Shown: piece by piece, positions 48,527 through 55,804 of the stretch
Layout of the letters: the number at the start of each line of letters is the position of its first letter
How positions within the stretch are numbered: the stretch's first letter is position 1
Assembly: GCF_001423615.1 (NCBI RefSeq)
Contig: NZ_LMOU01000001.1
Location: 2,083,702 to 2,147,701 of the forward strand
Origin: Microbacterium sp. Leaf159
GTDB lineage: Bacteria > Actinomycetota > Actinomycetes > Actinomycetales > Microbacteriaceae
DNA length: 64,000 nt
Reading direction: 5' to 3'
Notes under the pieces: generated by a model
What the model saw: only the letters and a program-made list of their open reading frames with translations
The model's database searches: none
What the model was told of the DNA's origin: nothing
Program-made: the position numbers and the translations under genes

Positions 48527-49546
48527 TCACCTCGTGCGCACGAGCGGCCGCACGGTCGGATCGAACAGCACCCCGAGCCCTACCCGCACGAGCGCCGCGT
48601 GCACCTCGAGGCAGATCGCGATGACGACGGCCGTGAGCACGATCGGCCAGACGACCTCGACCGCCGGGGTCGCGACCCAGCCCAGGCCTCGGAGGGCACC
48701 GTCGATCAGTGCCAGCGGGATCATGTGGATCACGTAGATCGGCAGCGTCCGCTGACCGATCCAGCGCAGCGGGCGGGCGATCACCCCCGCATGCCGGTCG
48801 AGCAGCGCGCAGCCGGCGACGCCGAATGCGACCGCGACGATCGCCAGCAGCGGCCAGACGCCCGGCCACTGACGCATGCCCAGCACCCCGACCGCGGCGA
48901 CGGCCGCGACATATGCCCCTCCGAGCATGAGGGTGCGGAGAGTCCCGCATGCCGCGGCGAAGCGCTCGATGATCGACCTCAGGCGCAGGCCTGCGAGGAA
49001 GAAGAACAGGTTCTGCACGAGCTGCCACAGGTTGCCCAGGTCCGGGAAGAGCCCTGCAGCGGCCACCGCCGCGATCACGAACGCGACGGGCAGCACCACG
49101 GCGGTCGGCACGTGACGAACCACGCGCGCGATCAGCAGGTACACCGCGAGGGCCAACAGGTACCAGAGGTTCGTCGGGCTGATCGTGAGCTGCGCGAGCA
49201 GCTGCCATGCGTTCTCCGCCCTGGCCGTGTCGAAGTCGGGCGTCCATGCGAGCACGAACGTCTGGATCACGACCCAGATGACGTAGACGCCGGCCAGTCG
49301 ACCTGCGCGGCGCCGCCACGAGACTCCGGCCGGAGCGTTCACAGCGCTCGCGGCGAACATCCCCGAGATCAGGAAGAACAGCGGCATCCGCAGCGGCAGC
49401 AGCTGCGCGTTGAGCGTCGCCCAGGCATCGGTGATCGGCCCCGCCCCCTCGACCTCGATCGCGTGCTTGGTGACCACGTGCCACAACACCACCAGGATGA
49501 TGCAAACGCCCTTCGCGACATCGGGCCAGCCGACGCGCGCGGTCAC
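48527..49546 (-). CDS. Acyltransferase-3 membrane protein (VanT membrane-half-like)
   Basis: A 339-aa integral membrane protein starting at GTG 49546, which overlaps the ddl stop by 4 bp. It has about ten helices and the acyltransferase-3 signatures VAKGVCIILVVLWHVVTKH (catalytic-type His) and MPLFFLISGMFAA near residue 53. This is the domain that forms the N-terminal membrane half of VanT, where the fused racemase makes D-Ser. Here the racemase is a separate gene two steps upstream. It could move a substrate for the racemase or acylate a wall component. Last gene of the operon. Confidence 0.82.
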   Translation of the reverse strand: MTARVGWPDVAKGVCIILVVLWHVVTKHAIEVEGAGPITDAWATLNAQLLPLRMPLFFLISGMFAASAVNAPAGVSWRRRAGRLAGVYVIWVVIQTFVLAWTPDFDTARAENAWQLLAQLTISPTNLWYLLALAVYLLIARVVRHVPTAVVLPVAFVIAAVAAAGLFPDLGNLWQLVQNLFFFLAGLRLRSIIERFAAACGTLRTLMLGGAYVAAVAAVGVLGMRQWPGVWPLLAIVAVAFGVAGCALLDRHAGVIARPLRWIGQRTLPIYVIHMIPLALIDGALRGLGWVATPAVEVVWPIVLTAVVIAICLEVHAALVRVGLGVLFDPTVRPLVRTR

Positions 49547-50499
49547 CGCCCCGGCACCTCGGCGGCGCGCACGAGACGCGACACCAGGTCGACGTACGAC
49601 ACGTCGGCCGCCGCGAACATGCGCGGCACCTGCGATGCCGCGGTCAGCCCCGGCATCGTGTTGACCTCGTTCAGCACCGGTCCCTCGGCCGTGAGGAAGA
49701 AGTCCATCCGAGCGACGCCGGCGCAGCCGAGCGCATCGAACATCGTCAGGGCGGCCCGGCCGAGCGCGGTCGCGTCGGCATCCGTGAGCTGCGCCGGCAC
49801 CGTGAACCGTGCGCTGCCGTCGTACTTCATCGCGGTGTCGAAGAGCCCGGCCGCATGGATCTCCAGCGGCGGAGCCGCCCACCGCACCCCGCCGGCCTCC
49901 CGGATGACCGCCACATCGATCTCGCGTCCCTGCACGACCTCCTCGACGAGGATGCGGCGGTCGAACCGCGCCGCCTCCTGCAGGGCAGCCTCGAGCTCGC
50001 TCTCGTCACGCACGAGCGAGACGCCGTAGCTCGAGCCGGCAGAGACGGGCTTGACGACCACCGGGCGATCGAACTCGGCATCCCCGCAGTCCGCCGCATC
50101 GATCAGGCGCCCGCGGGCCGTGCGGAGCCCCGCAGCCTCCGCGACGAGCTTCGTGGCCCACTTGTCCATGCCGATGGCACCGGCCCGAGGCCCCGACCCG
50201 ACCACTCGCACGCCCGCCAGAGCGCACAGCGCCGCGAGCACGCCGTCTTCTCCGAGCGCTCCATGCACCGCGGGGAATACGACGTCTGCTTTCGCGATCA
50301 GTGGCATCGCGAGCGCGAGGGAATCGGCGGCGGTGGCACCCTCCGAGACGCCCGCCACCTCCCAGATCCCGGCGCGCGAGATCGTCACCGTGCTGACCTC
50401 GTATCCCCCGACGCCCAGTGCCTCGGCGACCGCCGCGGCAGAGGCGAGCGAGACCTCATGCTCGGCGTTCTGCCCTCCTCCGATGACCAGCACCCTCAC
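49543..50499 (-). CDS. ddl: D-Ala-D-X ligase (Ddl/VanC-VanG family)
   Basis: A 318-aa ATP-grasp ligase starting at GTG 50499 and overlapping alr by 4 bp. E13 (AEHEVS), S156 (GSSYGV) and Y226 (in MKY) correspond to the E15/S150/Y216 triad of DdlB. A Tyr at the last position fits D-Ala-D-Ala or D-Ala-D-Ser ligases and speaks against D-Ala-D-Lac (VanA-type) enzymes. NEVNTMPG near 277 holds the Mg-binding residues. It makes the terminal dipeptide for peptidoglycan precursors. Its place beside VanY-, racemase- and membrane-type genes suggests an accessory rather than a housekeeping copy. Confidence 0.88.
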   Translation of the reverse strand: MRVLVIGGGQNAEHEVSLASAAAVAEALGVGGYEVSTVTISRAGIWEVAGVSEGATAADSLALAMPLIAKADVVFPAVHGALGEDGVLAALCALAGVRVVGSGPRAGAIGMDKWATKLVAEAAGLRTARGRLIDAADCGDAEFDRPVVVKPVSAGSSYGVSLVRDESELEAALQEAARFDRRILVEEVVQGREIDVAVIREAGGVRWAAPPLEIHAAGLFDTAMKYDGSARFTVPAQLTDADATALGRAALTMFDALGCAGVARMDFFLTAEGPVLNEVNTMPGLTAASQVPRMFAAADVSYVDLVSRLVRAAEVPGR

Positions 50500-51632
50500 G
50501 CGATCGCCCTCTCGACCCGAGCGCCGATGCCCGTGACGATCGTGTGCGGGATGCTCCCCGCCCACCGCGCCCACTCCTGCATGCTCGGCACCTCCCCGCC
50601 CTCCGGTCCGAACACGACGGCGGTCTCGCCCCGCGGCACACTCAGATCCCCCGTATCGACGACGATCTGATCCATCGACACCCGCCCGACGATCGGGCAG
50701 CGGATGCCGTCGATCGCCACGCTCGCCCCCGCCTGAAGCTCGCGAGGAATGCCGTCGGCATACCCGACCCCGATCACGCTCAGACGGCTGGTGCGCTCTG
50801 TCACGAACGCGCCGCCGTAGCCCACGGGAGTGCCCGCGGGCACGACACTGCTGTGCACGACGGATGCCGTCAAGCGCGCCGCCCCGCGCAACGGCACGGT
50901 CTCAGACGGGTCGATGCCCACGAGACCCGCGCCGACACGTACGAGGTCGAAGTGTGTCGCAGGGTCGGTCAGCGTGCCCGAGGTCGCGGCGAGGTGCACG
51001 AGCAGTGGACCGAACCCGGCGCGCAGCACGGCATCCCGAGCCTGACGCATCCGCAGCACCGCGGGGGCGTTGAGAGCGGGGTCGGCGGCGTCGGCGCACG
51101 GCAGGTGCCCCATGACCCCGACGACCTCGATGCGCCCGCGGCCCGAGCGAGCCAGTCGAAGCATCTCCGCCCAGTCCTCCAGAGGCACTCCGCCCCGCGA
51201 CATCCCTGTGTCCATGTGCAGGTGCACGCGCACTCGTCCCGCAGCGAGCGGTGCGGCATCGGCGATGAGCTGTCGCAGCTCCTCGACCGATCCGACGGCG
51301 ATGTCGACGCGATCGGCGACCGCCCGTGCGGCATCGACGCCCGAGGGGTTGAGCCACGCGAGGATCGGCACATCGATGCCCGCACGGCGCAGCTCGGCGG
51401 CATCCTCCGCATCCGTCACGCCCAACCATTCGGCGCCCGCCGCGATCGCCGCGCGAGCGACTGCGACGGCTCCGAGGCCGTAGCCGTCGGCCTTCACGAC
51501 CGCCATGATGCGGGCGTCGGTGGCGGACCGCATCCGCTCGACGTTCGCCGCGACGGCTGCGGGGATCGTGTGCAGAGTGGGCGCGTGCATGCGCGAGAGA
51601 GTGAGACGCGGGGTCGTCAGTGTCGTGCTCAT
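50496..51632 (-). CDS. alr: Alanine (or serine) racemase, PLP-dependent
   Basis: A 378-aa fold-type III enzyme. The PLP lysine is K47 (VVKADGYGLGA) and the second catalytic base is Y291 (VIGVGYADG). GRVSMDQ near 312-318 is the usual substrate-carboxylate region. It converts L-Ala to D-Ala, or L-Ser to D-Ser if VanT-like. The C-terminal position that discriminates the two appears to read Ala in IGARVER by a hand alignment, so specificity stays open. It overlaps both neighbours by 4 bp. Confidence 0.92.
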   Translation of the reverse strand: MSTTLTTPRLTLSRMHAPTLHTIPAAVAANVERMRSATDARIMAVVKADGYGLGAVAVARAAIAAGAEWLGVTDAEDAAELRRAGIDVPILAWLNPSGVDAARAVADRVDIAVGSVEELRQLIADAAPLAAGRVRVHLHMDTGMSRGGVPLEDWAEMLRLARSGRGRIEVVGVMGHLPCADAADPALNAPAVLRMRQARDAVLRAGFGPLLVHLAATSGTLTDPATHFDLVRVGAGLVGIDPSETVPLRGAARLTASVVHSSVVPAGTPVGYGGAFVTERTSRLSVIGVGYADGIPRELQAGASVAIDGIRCPIVGRVSMDQIVVDTGDLSVPRGETAVVFGPEGGEVPSMQEWARWAGSIPHTIVTGIGARVERAIA

Positions 51633-52237
51633 CGCTGGGTCCTCGGATCGGCGGTCGGGTCGTCGTACATGAGGGGGCAGCCGTTGGCGACCGCAGCCGG
51701 GCGCAGCTCGTAATGCCAGCGCTCGTTCGCGTAGATCTGGCAGAGGCCGAACTCGGCGCCGTTGCGAGAGAGCCAGTCCTGCGCGGCGACCGGCCCGAGG
51801 TCGACCGCATCTCCCGACACGTGCTCGGAGTTCTCGGGAGTCGCGACCCAGCGGGCTGCCTCTTCTTCGGAGCCGTACTCGACCACGGCATCCTGCCGCA
51901 GCACCTGCTGATACGCCGCCGACCGCCAGCCGCTGTTCACGTGCACCCGCACTCCGTCGAGTTCGGCCGCGGTCGCGGCGGAGCGCACCGCCGAGAGCAG
52001 GTCGGAGTCGAGGTTCGTGACGGCCGGCACCTCGTCGAACACCGACACCGCGCCCTCCTCGCGGATGACGCCGTCGGACTCGGTGAGGGAGGCGGCCGAC
52101 AGCTGGGGAGCGACGGATGCCGACGCCAGCGACTGCTGGCCGATCAGCACGACCGATCCGGTGATGGCGGCGGCGAGCAGCGCGACACCGATGATCGCGG
52201 TGAGGCGGCGCCGACTGAGGGCAGTGCGTGTGTTCAT
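51629..52237 (-). CDS. VanY-like D,D-carboxypeptidase (M15B)
   Basis: A 202-aa protein starting at ATG 52237. One N-terminal membrane helix (about 13-33) anchors it with the catalytic domain outside. Zn ligands are H139 and D146 (SEHVSGDAVD) and H175 (WHYE); E172 is the likely base. SGWRSAAYQ near 102-110 binds the peptide. VanY-type enzymes remove the last D-Ala from precursors, lowering vancomycin targets. It is the first gene of the operon and overlaps alr by 4 bp. Frames reaching upstream to 53062 are shadows of the divergent regulator. Confidence 0.9.
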   Translation of the reverse strand: MNTRTALSRRRLTAIIGVALLAAAITGSVVLIGQQSLASASVAPQLSAASLTESDGVIREEGAVSVFDEVPAVTNLDSDLLSAVRSAATAAELDGVRVHVNSGWRSAAYQQVLRQDAVVEYGSEEEAARWVATPENSEHVSGDAVDLGPVAAQDWLSRNGAEFGLCQIYANERWHYELRPAAVANGCPLMYDDPTADPRTQR

Positions 52238-52270
52238 GTCCTCAGTCAATTCAGGCGGCTGTTGCCACGG

Positions 52271-52290
52271 CGTATGCGCTTTTGCATACG
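52271..52290. promoter_or_regulatory. Inverted repeat in the vanY/response-regulator intergenic region
   Basis: CGTATGC-gctttt-GCATACG, seven-base arms, 34 bp from the vanY start and 50 bp from the regulator start. It is a candidate operator shared by the divergent promoters in the 102-bp gap. Confidence 0.55.
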
Positions 52291-52339
52291 CTCCCGATAT
52301 GCCCGGGTGCGTAAGCTCTGAGCACATGAGAGCTGTGCC

Positions 52340-53011
52340 GTGCGTGTGCTGATCGTCGAGGACGAGCCGTACCTCGCCGAGGCCGTGCGAGACGGATTGC
52401 GGCTCGAGGCGATCGCCGCCGACATCGCCGGAGACGGCGACACGGCCCTCGAGCTCCTGAGCGTGAACTCCTACGATCTGGCCGTCCTCGACCGCGACAT
52501 CCCCGGACCCTCGGGTGACGACGTGGCCCGCTCGATCGTGGCCTCGGGCAGCGGCATCCCTATCCTCATGCTCACCGCGGCCGACCGCCTCGACGACAAG
52601 GAGACGGGTTTCGAGATCGGCGCCGACGACTATCTGACGAAGCCCTTCGAGCTGCGCGAGCTGGTGCTGCGCCTGCGAGCCCTCGACCGCCGCCGTCAGC
52701 GCGTGCGTCCGCCCGTGCTCGAGATCGACGGGCTGCGTCTCGATCCGTTCCGCCGCGAGGTCTACCGCGACGGCAGGTACGTCGCCCTCACCCGCAAGCA
52801 GTTCGCGGTGCTCGAAGTGCTCATCGATGCGGGCGGCGGTGTCGTGAGCGCCGAGCAGCTGCTCGAGCGCGCGTGGGACGAGAACGCCGACCCCTTCACG
52901 AACGCCGTGCGCATCACCGTCTCGTCGCTGCGCAAGCGGCTCGGCGAGCCCTGGCTGATCCTCACGGTGCCGGGAGTCGGATACCGCATCGGGACGGATG
53001 CCGATGGCTGA
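52340..53011 (+). CDS. OmpR-family response regulator (VanR-like position)
   Basis: A 223-aa regulator from GTG 52340. Receiver: acidic pair ED at 7-8, phospho-acceptor D51 (LAVLDRDIPG), Lys in YLTKPFE. Output winged helix at about 125-220 (LTRKQFAVLEVLIDAGG), ending VPGVGYRIG. It is divergent from the VanY-alr-ddl operon and followed by its kinase with an 8-bp overlap, the arrangement of vanRS. It probably activates the divergent operon; the signal is unknown. Confidence 0.9.
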   Translation: MRVLIVEDEPYLAEAVRDGLRLEAIAADIAGDGDTALELLSVNSYDLAVLDRDIPGPSGDDVARSIVASGSGIPILMLTAADRLDDKETGFEIGADDYLTKPFELRELVLRLRALDRRRQRVRPPVLEIDGLRLDPFRREVYRDGRYVALTRKQFAVLEVLIDAGGGVVSAEQLLERAWDENADPFTNAVRITVSSLRKRLGEPWLILTVPGVGYRIGTDADG

Positions 53012-54116
53012 CCGGATACGCCCGACCAGGCGCCGCGGCATGAGCGCCCGCTGGAAGCTCACGTTGAGCTATGCGGGCGTCGTCGTCGTGTCGGGAATCG
53101 GGCTGCTCGCCGCCGTCGCCTTCTATCTGCTGCGGTATGTGCCCGATGCGGCGATCATCGCCGATCCCTTCGTGCCGAACCGCTCTGACCTCATCCGCGC
53201 ATTCGTCCCGGTCGCGATCGTGATGATGCTGGTGCTGCTCGCGATCGGACTCGGCGGCGGATGGCTCATCGCAGGGCGGATGCTGGCGCCCCTCGACCGC
53301 ATCGGACGCGCGGCCCAGCTTGCAGCCCAAGGATCACTCTCGCACCGTGTCGCGCTCGAAGGACCTCGGGATGAGTTCCGCGACCTGGCCGACGTGTTCG
53401 ACTCGATGCTGGAGCAGCTCGAGGCGCACATCTCCGAGCAGCAGCGGTTCGCGGCCAACGCCTCGCATGAGCTGCGCACCCCGCTCGCGATCTCGCAGAC
53501 CATGCTCGAGGTCGCCCGCAACGATTCCGACCGCGACGTCGACGCGCTGATCTCCCGACTGCACGAGGTCAATGCGCGGGCCATCGAGCTGACCGAGGCG
53601 CTGCTGATGCTCAGCCGTGCCGAGCGCCGCACTTTCACCCGCGAGCCGATCGACCTCTCACTGCTGGCCGAGGAATCCGCCGAGACGCTCCTCCCCCTGG
53701 CCGAGCGCCGCGGCGTGACGATCGATGTGGGCGGCGACACCGCGAACGTCCTCGGGTCGCCGGCGCTGCTGCAGCAGCTGATCACCAACCTCATGCACAA
53801 CGCGATCGTGCACAATCTGCCCGCGGACGGCACCGTGACGGTCCGCACGCATGTGCTCCCCGAGGCGGTCGCGCTCGTGGTCGAGAACACCGGCGAGGTG
53901 CTGCCCGCGGATCGGGTCGCGACCCTCGCCGAGCCCTTCCAGCGAGGCGCCGATCGCACGCGCGACGACGACCACGCGGGCGTCGGCCTCGGGCTCGCCA
54001 TCGTGCAGCGCATCGCCCAGACGCACGACGGATCGCTCGTGCTCACGGCCCGCAGAGCGGGCGGGTTGAACGTGACGGTGTGGCTGCCGCATCCGTTCCC
54101 CCGCCCCCTGGCCTGA
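53004..54116 (+). CDS. Sensor histidine kinase (VanS-like position)
   Basis: A 370-aa kinase from ATG 53004. Two membrane helices (about 20-45 and 65-90) flank a short extracellular loop of about 20 residues. A HAMP domain follows, then the DHp with H155 (FAANASHELRTPLAI). The N-box is NLMHNAIVHN and the G2 region is GVGLGLAIV. The small loop suggests sensing within or near the membrane, as in intramembrane- or antibiotic-sensing kinases. It ends 6 bp before the convergent azoreductase gene. Confidence 0.9.
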   Translation: MADRIRPTRRRGMSARWKLTLSYAGVVVVSGIGLLAAVAFYLLRYVPDAAIIADPFVPNRSDLIRAFVPVAIVMMLVLLAIGLGGGWLIAGRMLAPLDRIGRAAQLAAQGSLSHRVALEGPRDEFRDLADVFDSMLEQLEAHISEQQRFAANASHELRTPLAISQTMLEVARNDSDRDVDALISRLHEVNARAIELTEALLMLSRAERRTFTREPIDLSLLAEESAETLLPLAERRGVTIDVGGDTANVLGSPALLQQLITNLMHNAIVHNLPADGTVTVRTHVLPEAVALVVENTGEVLPADRVATLAEPFQRGADRTRDDDHAGVGLGLAIVQRIAQTHDGSLVLTARRAGGLNVTVWLPHPFPRPLA

Positions 54117-54122
54117 GGGCGG

Positions 54123-54779
54123 TCAGGCGACCTGGTCGCCTCGCAGTGCGGCGAGCTCGCGACCGTAGGTGCGAGCATCCGTCTCGGCGTTCTCCTTGAG
54201 CTCGCGGGCGGTGTCGGCGAAGGCATCCAGTGCCGGGTTCACTCCCACGAGGGTGAACGGACGCTCGACGATGCGCAGGTCGAGGCCCCAGACGTCTTCG
54301 AGCACGCGGCGCAGCCATCCGGTGGAGTGGTCCCAGCCCTCCTTGGGGGTTCCGGGTGCGTAGTTGCCGCCGAGCACGGTGACGAGGGTCGCCGGCTTGC
54401 CGCGGAGGGCCGTGCCCTGCGGGTCGATGCGCGGGTCGGTGTAGGCAAGGTCGAACCAGGTCTTGAAGTGCTGCGAGACCCCGTAGTTGTAGAGCGGCAC
54501 GGCGAAGAGCAGCGCGTCGGCGCCGATCAGCTCGTCGGCGAACGTGGTGCCGAGGGCGCGCGCTGCACGCTGGGCGTCGGTGCGCTGCGCCTCGTCGACG
54601 AAGCCGCCGGTCACGGCATCCGCCCAGGCCGCCGCGGGCACGGGGTCGGCGGCCAGATCGCGACGCGTGACCGTGGAGTCGGGGTGGGATGCAGTCCACT
54701 CGGCTTCGACCAGGTCGGCGAGCGAGCGGCTGGCGGACGACGCGGGAAGGATGCTGGCATCCAGGCGGAACAGCGACAT
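54123..54779 (-). CDS. azoR: FMN-dependent NADH-azoreductase
   Basis: A 218-aa flavodoxin-fold oxidoreductase of the AzoR family. SASRSLADL at about 15-23 is the FMN phosphate loop, VPLYNYGVSQHFKTWFD (about 93-109) and VLGGNYAPGTPKEGWD (about 134-149) surround the flavin. It reduces quinones and azo compounds with NADH, thus protecting against electrophile stress. It is divergent from an HxlR regulator, its usual partner. Confidence 0.9.
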   Translation of the reverse strand: MSLFRLDASILPASSASRSLADLVEAEWTASHPDSTVTRRDLAADPVPAAAWADAVTGGFVDEAQRTDAQRAARALGTTFADELIGADALLFAVPLYNYGVSQHFKTWFDLAYTDPRIDPQGTALRGKPATLVTVLGGNYAPGTPKEGWDHSTGWLRRVLEDVWGLDLRIVERPFTLVGVNPALDAFADTARELKENAETDARTYGRELAALRGDQVA

Positions 54780-54801
54780 GAGGCGTGCCTTTCGTTTGCG
54801 T

Positions 54802-54826
54802 AGTCGCTCTGTTTTTCTTAGCGACT
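54802..54826. promoter_or_regulatory. Inverted repeat in the azoR/hxlR intergenic region
   Basis: AGTCGC (54802-54807) and GCGACT (54821-54826) flank an AT-rich 13-nt middle, 22 bp from the azoR start. It is a candidate HxlR binding site. Confidence 0.5.
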
Positions 54827-54857
54827 CGCGTTAACGTAGCACAGGTATGATGGGCGC

Positions 54858-55196
54858 ATGGCCGAGATCGACGAGGAGCGTCATGTGTGCGACGCCGCCG
54901 TCACACTGGCCTTCAGCGTGCTCGGCAAGCGATGGAACGGCATGATCGTCTCCTCGCTCGGCGGCGGCCCCTCGACCTTCGTGTCACTGCGCCGCGCGGT
55001 CGCCGGCATCAGCGACACCGTGCTCTCCGACCGCCTCGCCGAACTCGCCGATGCCGGCCTCGTCTCGCGCGCGGTCGACCCCGGCCCTCCCGTCGCAGTC
55101 TCCTACGCCCTCACCGACAGCGGCCGCGGGCTGCTGCCGATCCTCGACCAGCTCGGCACCTGGGCATCCGAGAACCTCGAGATCCGAGCCCGATGA
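54858..55196 (+). CDS. HxlR-family transcriptional regulator
   Basis: A 112-aa winged-helix protein with the family start (CDAAVTLAFSVLGKRWNGMI), a Cys at residue 11 at the position used as redox sensor in several HxlR proteins, and LRRAVAGISDTVLSDRLAELADAGL as the recognition region. It likely represses azoR and responds to electrophiles or quinones. It overlaps the next gene by 4 bp. Confidence 0.9.
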   Translation: MAEIDEERHVCDAAVTLAFSVLGKRWNGMIVSSLGGGPSTFVSLRRAVAGISDTVLSDRLAELADAGLVSRAVDPGPPVAVSYALTDSGRGLLPILDQLGTWASENLEIRAR

Positions 55197-55690
55197 CGAC
55201 GCCTCAGGCACGACGACCCCGCCGCGCCTGGTGGATTCTGCTGCTGCTCGGAGCGCTCGTCCTGGTCGGCGCCGCCGCACTCGCGTTCAGCCCCGGTTTC
55301 CGTCTCGCACCGCCCGTCGCCTTCGGCGACGAGCTCTCCGTCGATCTCAGCGAGGGCGATCACGCGGTCTATGTGACCCCGTCGGATCAATGGAGCGAGA
55401 TCGAGTGCACCGGCACGTTCCCCGCCGGTGGCGTGCTGCGGCTGAGGCCCGACATGCTGCAGCAGGCGATCGTGATCCCCGAGCAGTGGGACGCCCAGGG
55501 CAGCTTCTCGCTGGGCATCGCCTCCCCCGGCACGATCACGTGCGACGGCCCGGTGGCCGACGGCCGGTTCACGGTCGGACCGGTGATGACGTTCTTCACG
55601 GTCGTCGGCGCCGTGCTCCTGGCCATCCCCGGCATCCTGCTGGTCATCGCCGGCGTGGTCGTCGGAGCCGTGCAGGCTCGACGCCCGTAG
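55193..55690 (+). CDS. Membrane protein of unknown function
   Basis: A 165-aa protein with an N-terminal helix (about 11-34), an extracytoplasmic beta-rich part with two Cys (about residues 71 and 122, probable disulphide) and a C-terminal helix (about 133-158). It overlaps the hxlR stop by 4 bp (ATGA), so the two are co-translated. I do not recognise a family. It converges with the SDR gene across a long perfect inverted repeat. Confidence 0.7.
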   Translation: MTTPQARRPRRAWWILLLLGALVLVGAAALAFSPGFRLAPPVAFGDELSVDLSEGDHAVYVTPSDQWSEIECTGTFPAGGVLRLRPDMLQQAIVIPEQWDAQGSFSLGIASPGTITCDGPVADGRFTVGPVMTFFTVVGAVLLAIPGILLVIAGVVVGAVQARRP

Positions 55691-55720
55691 GTCGGCAGGC
55701 CGGCCGAAGCACCGATGCAC

Positions 55721-55785
55721 GGTTTCGAATCGCGCACTTTGCCGTTTTCCCACCGCGAACCCTGCAAAGTGCGCGATTCGAAACC
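55721..55785. repeat. Perfect 22-bp inverted repeat
   Basis: Arms 55721-55742 and 55764-55785 pair perfectly over 22 bp (core TTTCGAATCGCGCACTTTGC) around a 21-nt loop. It lies between two convergent stop codons and probably terminates both transcripts, though the arm is much longer than needed. Confidence 0.8.
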
Positions 55786-55804
55786 CGCGGGGCGGCCGCC
55801 GAAC

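Noticed and set aside
49543..50499. VanA-type D-Ala-D-Lac ligase
   Set aside because: The omega-loop Tyr (Y226 in MKY) matches D-Ala-D-Ala or D-Ala-D-Ser ligases, and no VanH dehydrogenase gene is present.
51629..53062. N-terminal extension of the VanY-like gene through the response regulator
   Set aside because: It would overlap the regulator gene completely; ATG 52237 gives a normal membrane anchor.
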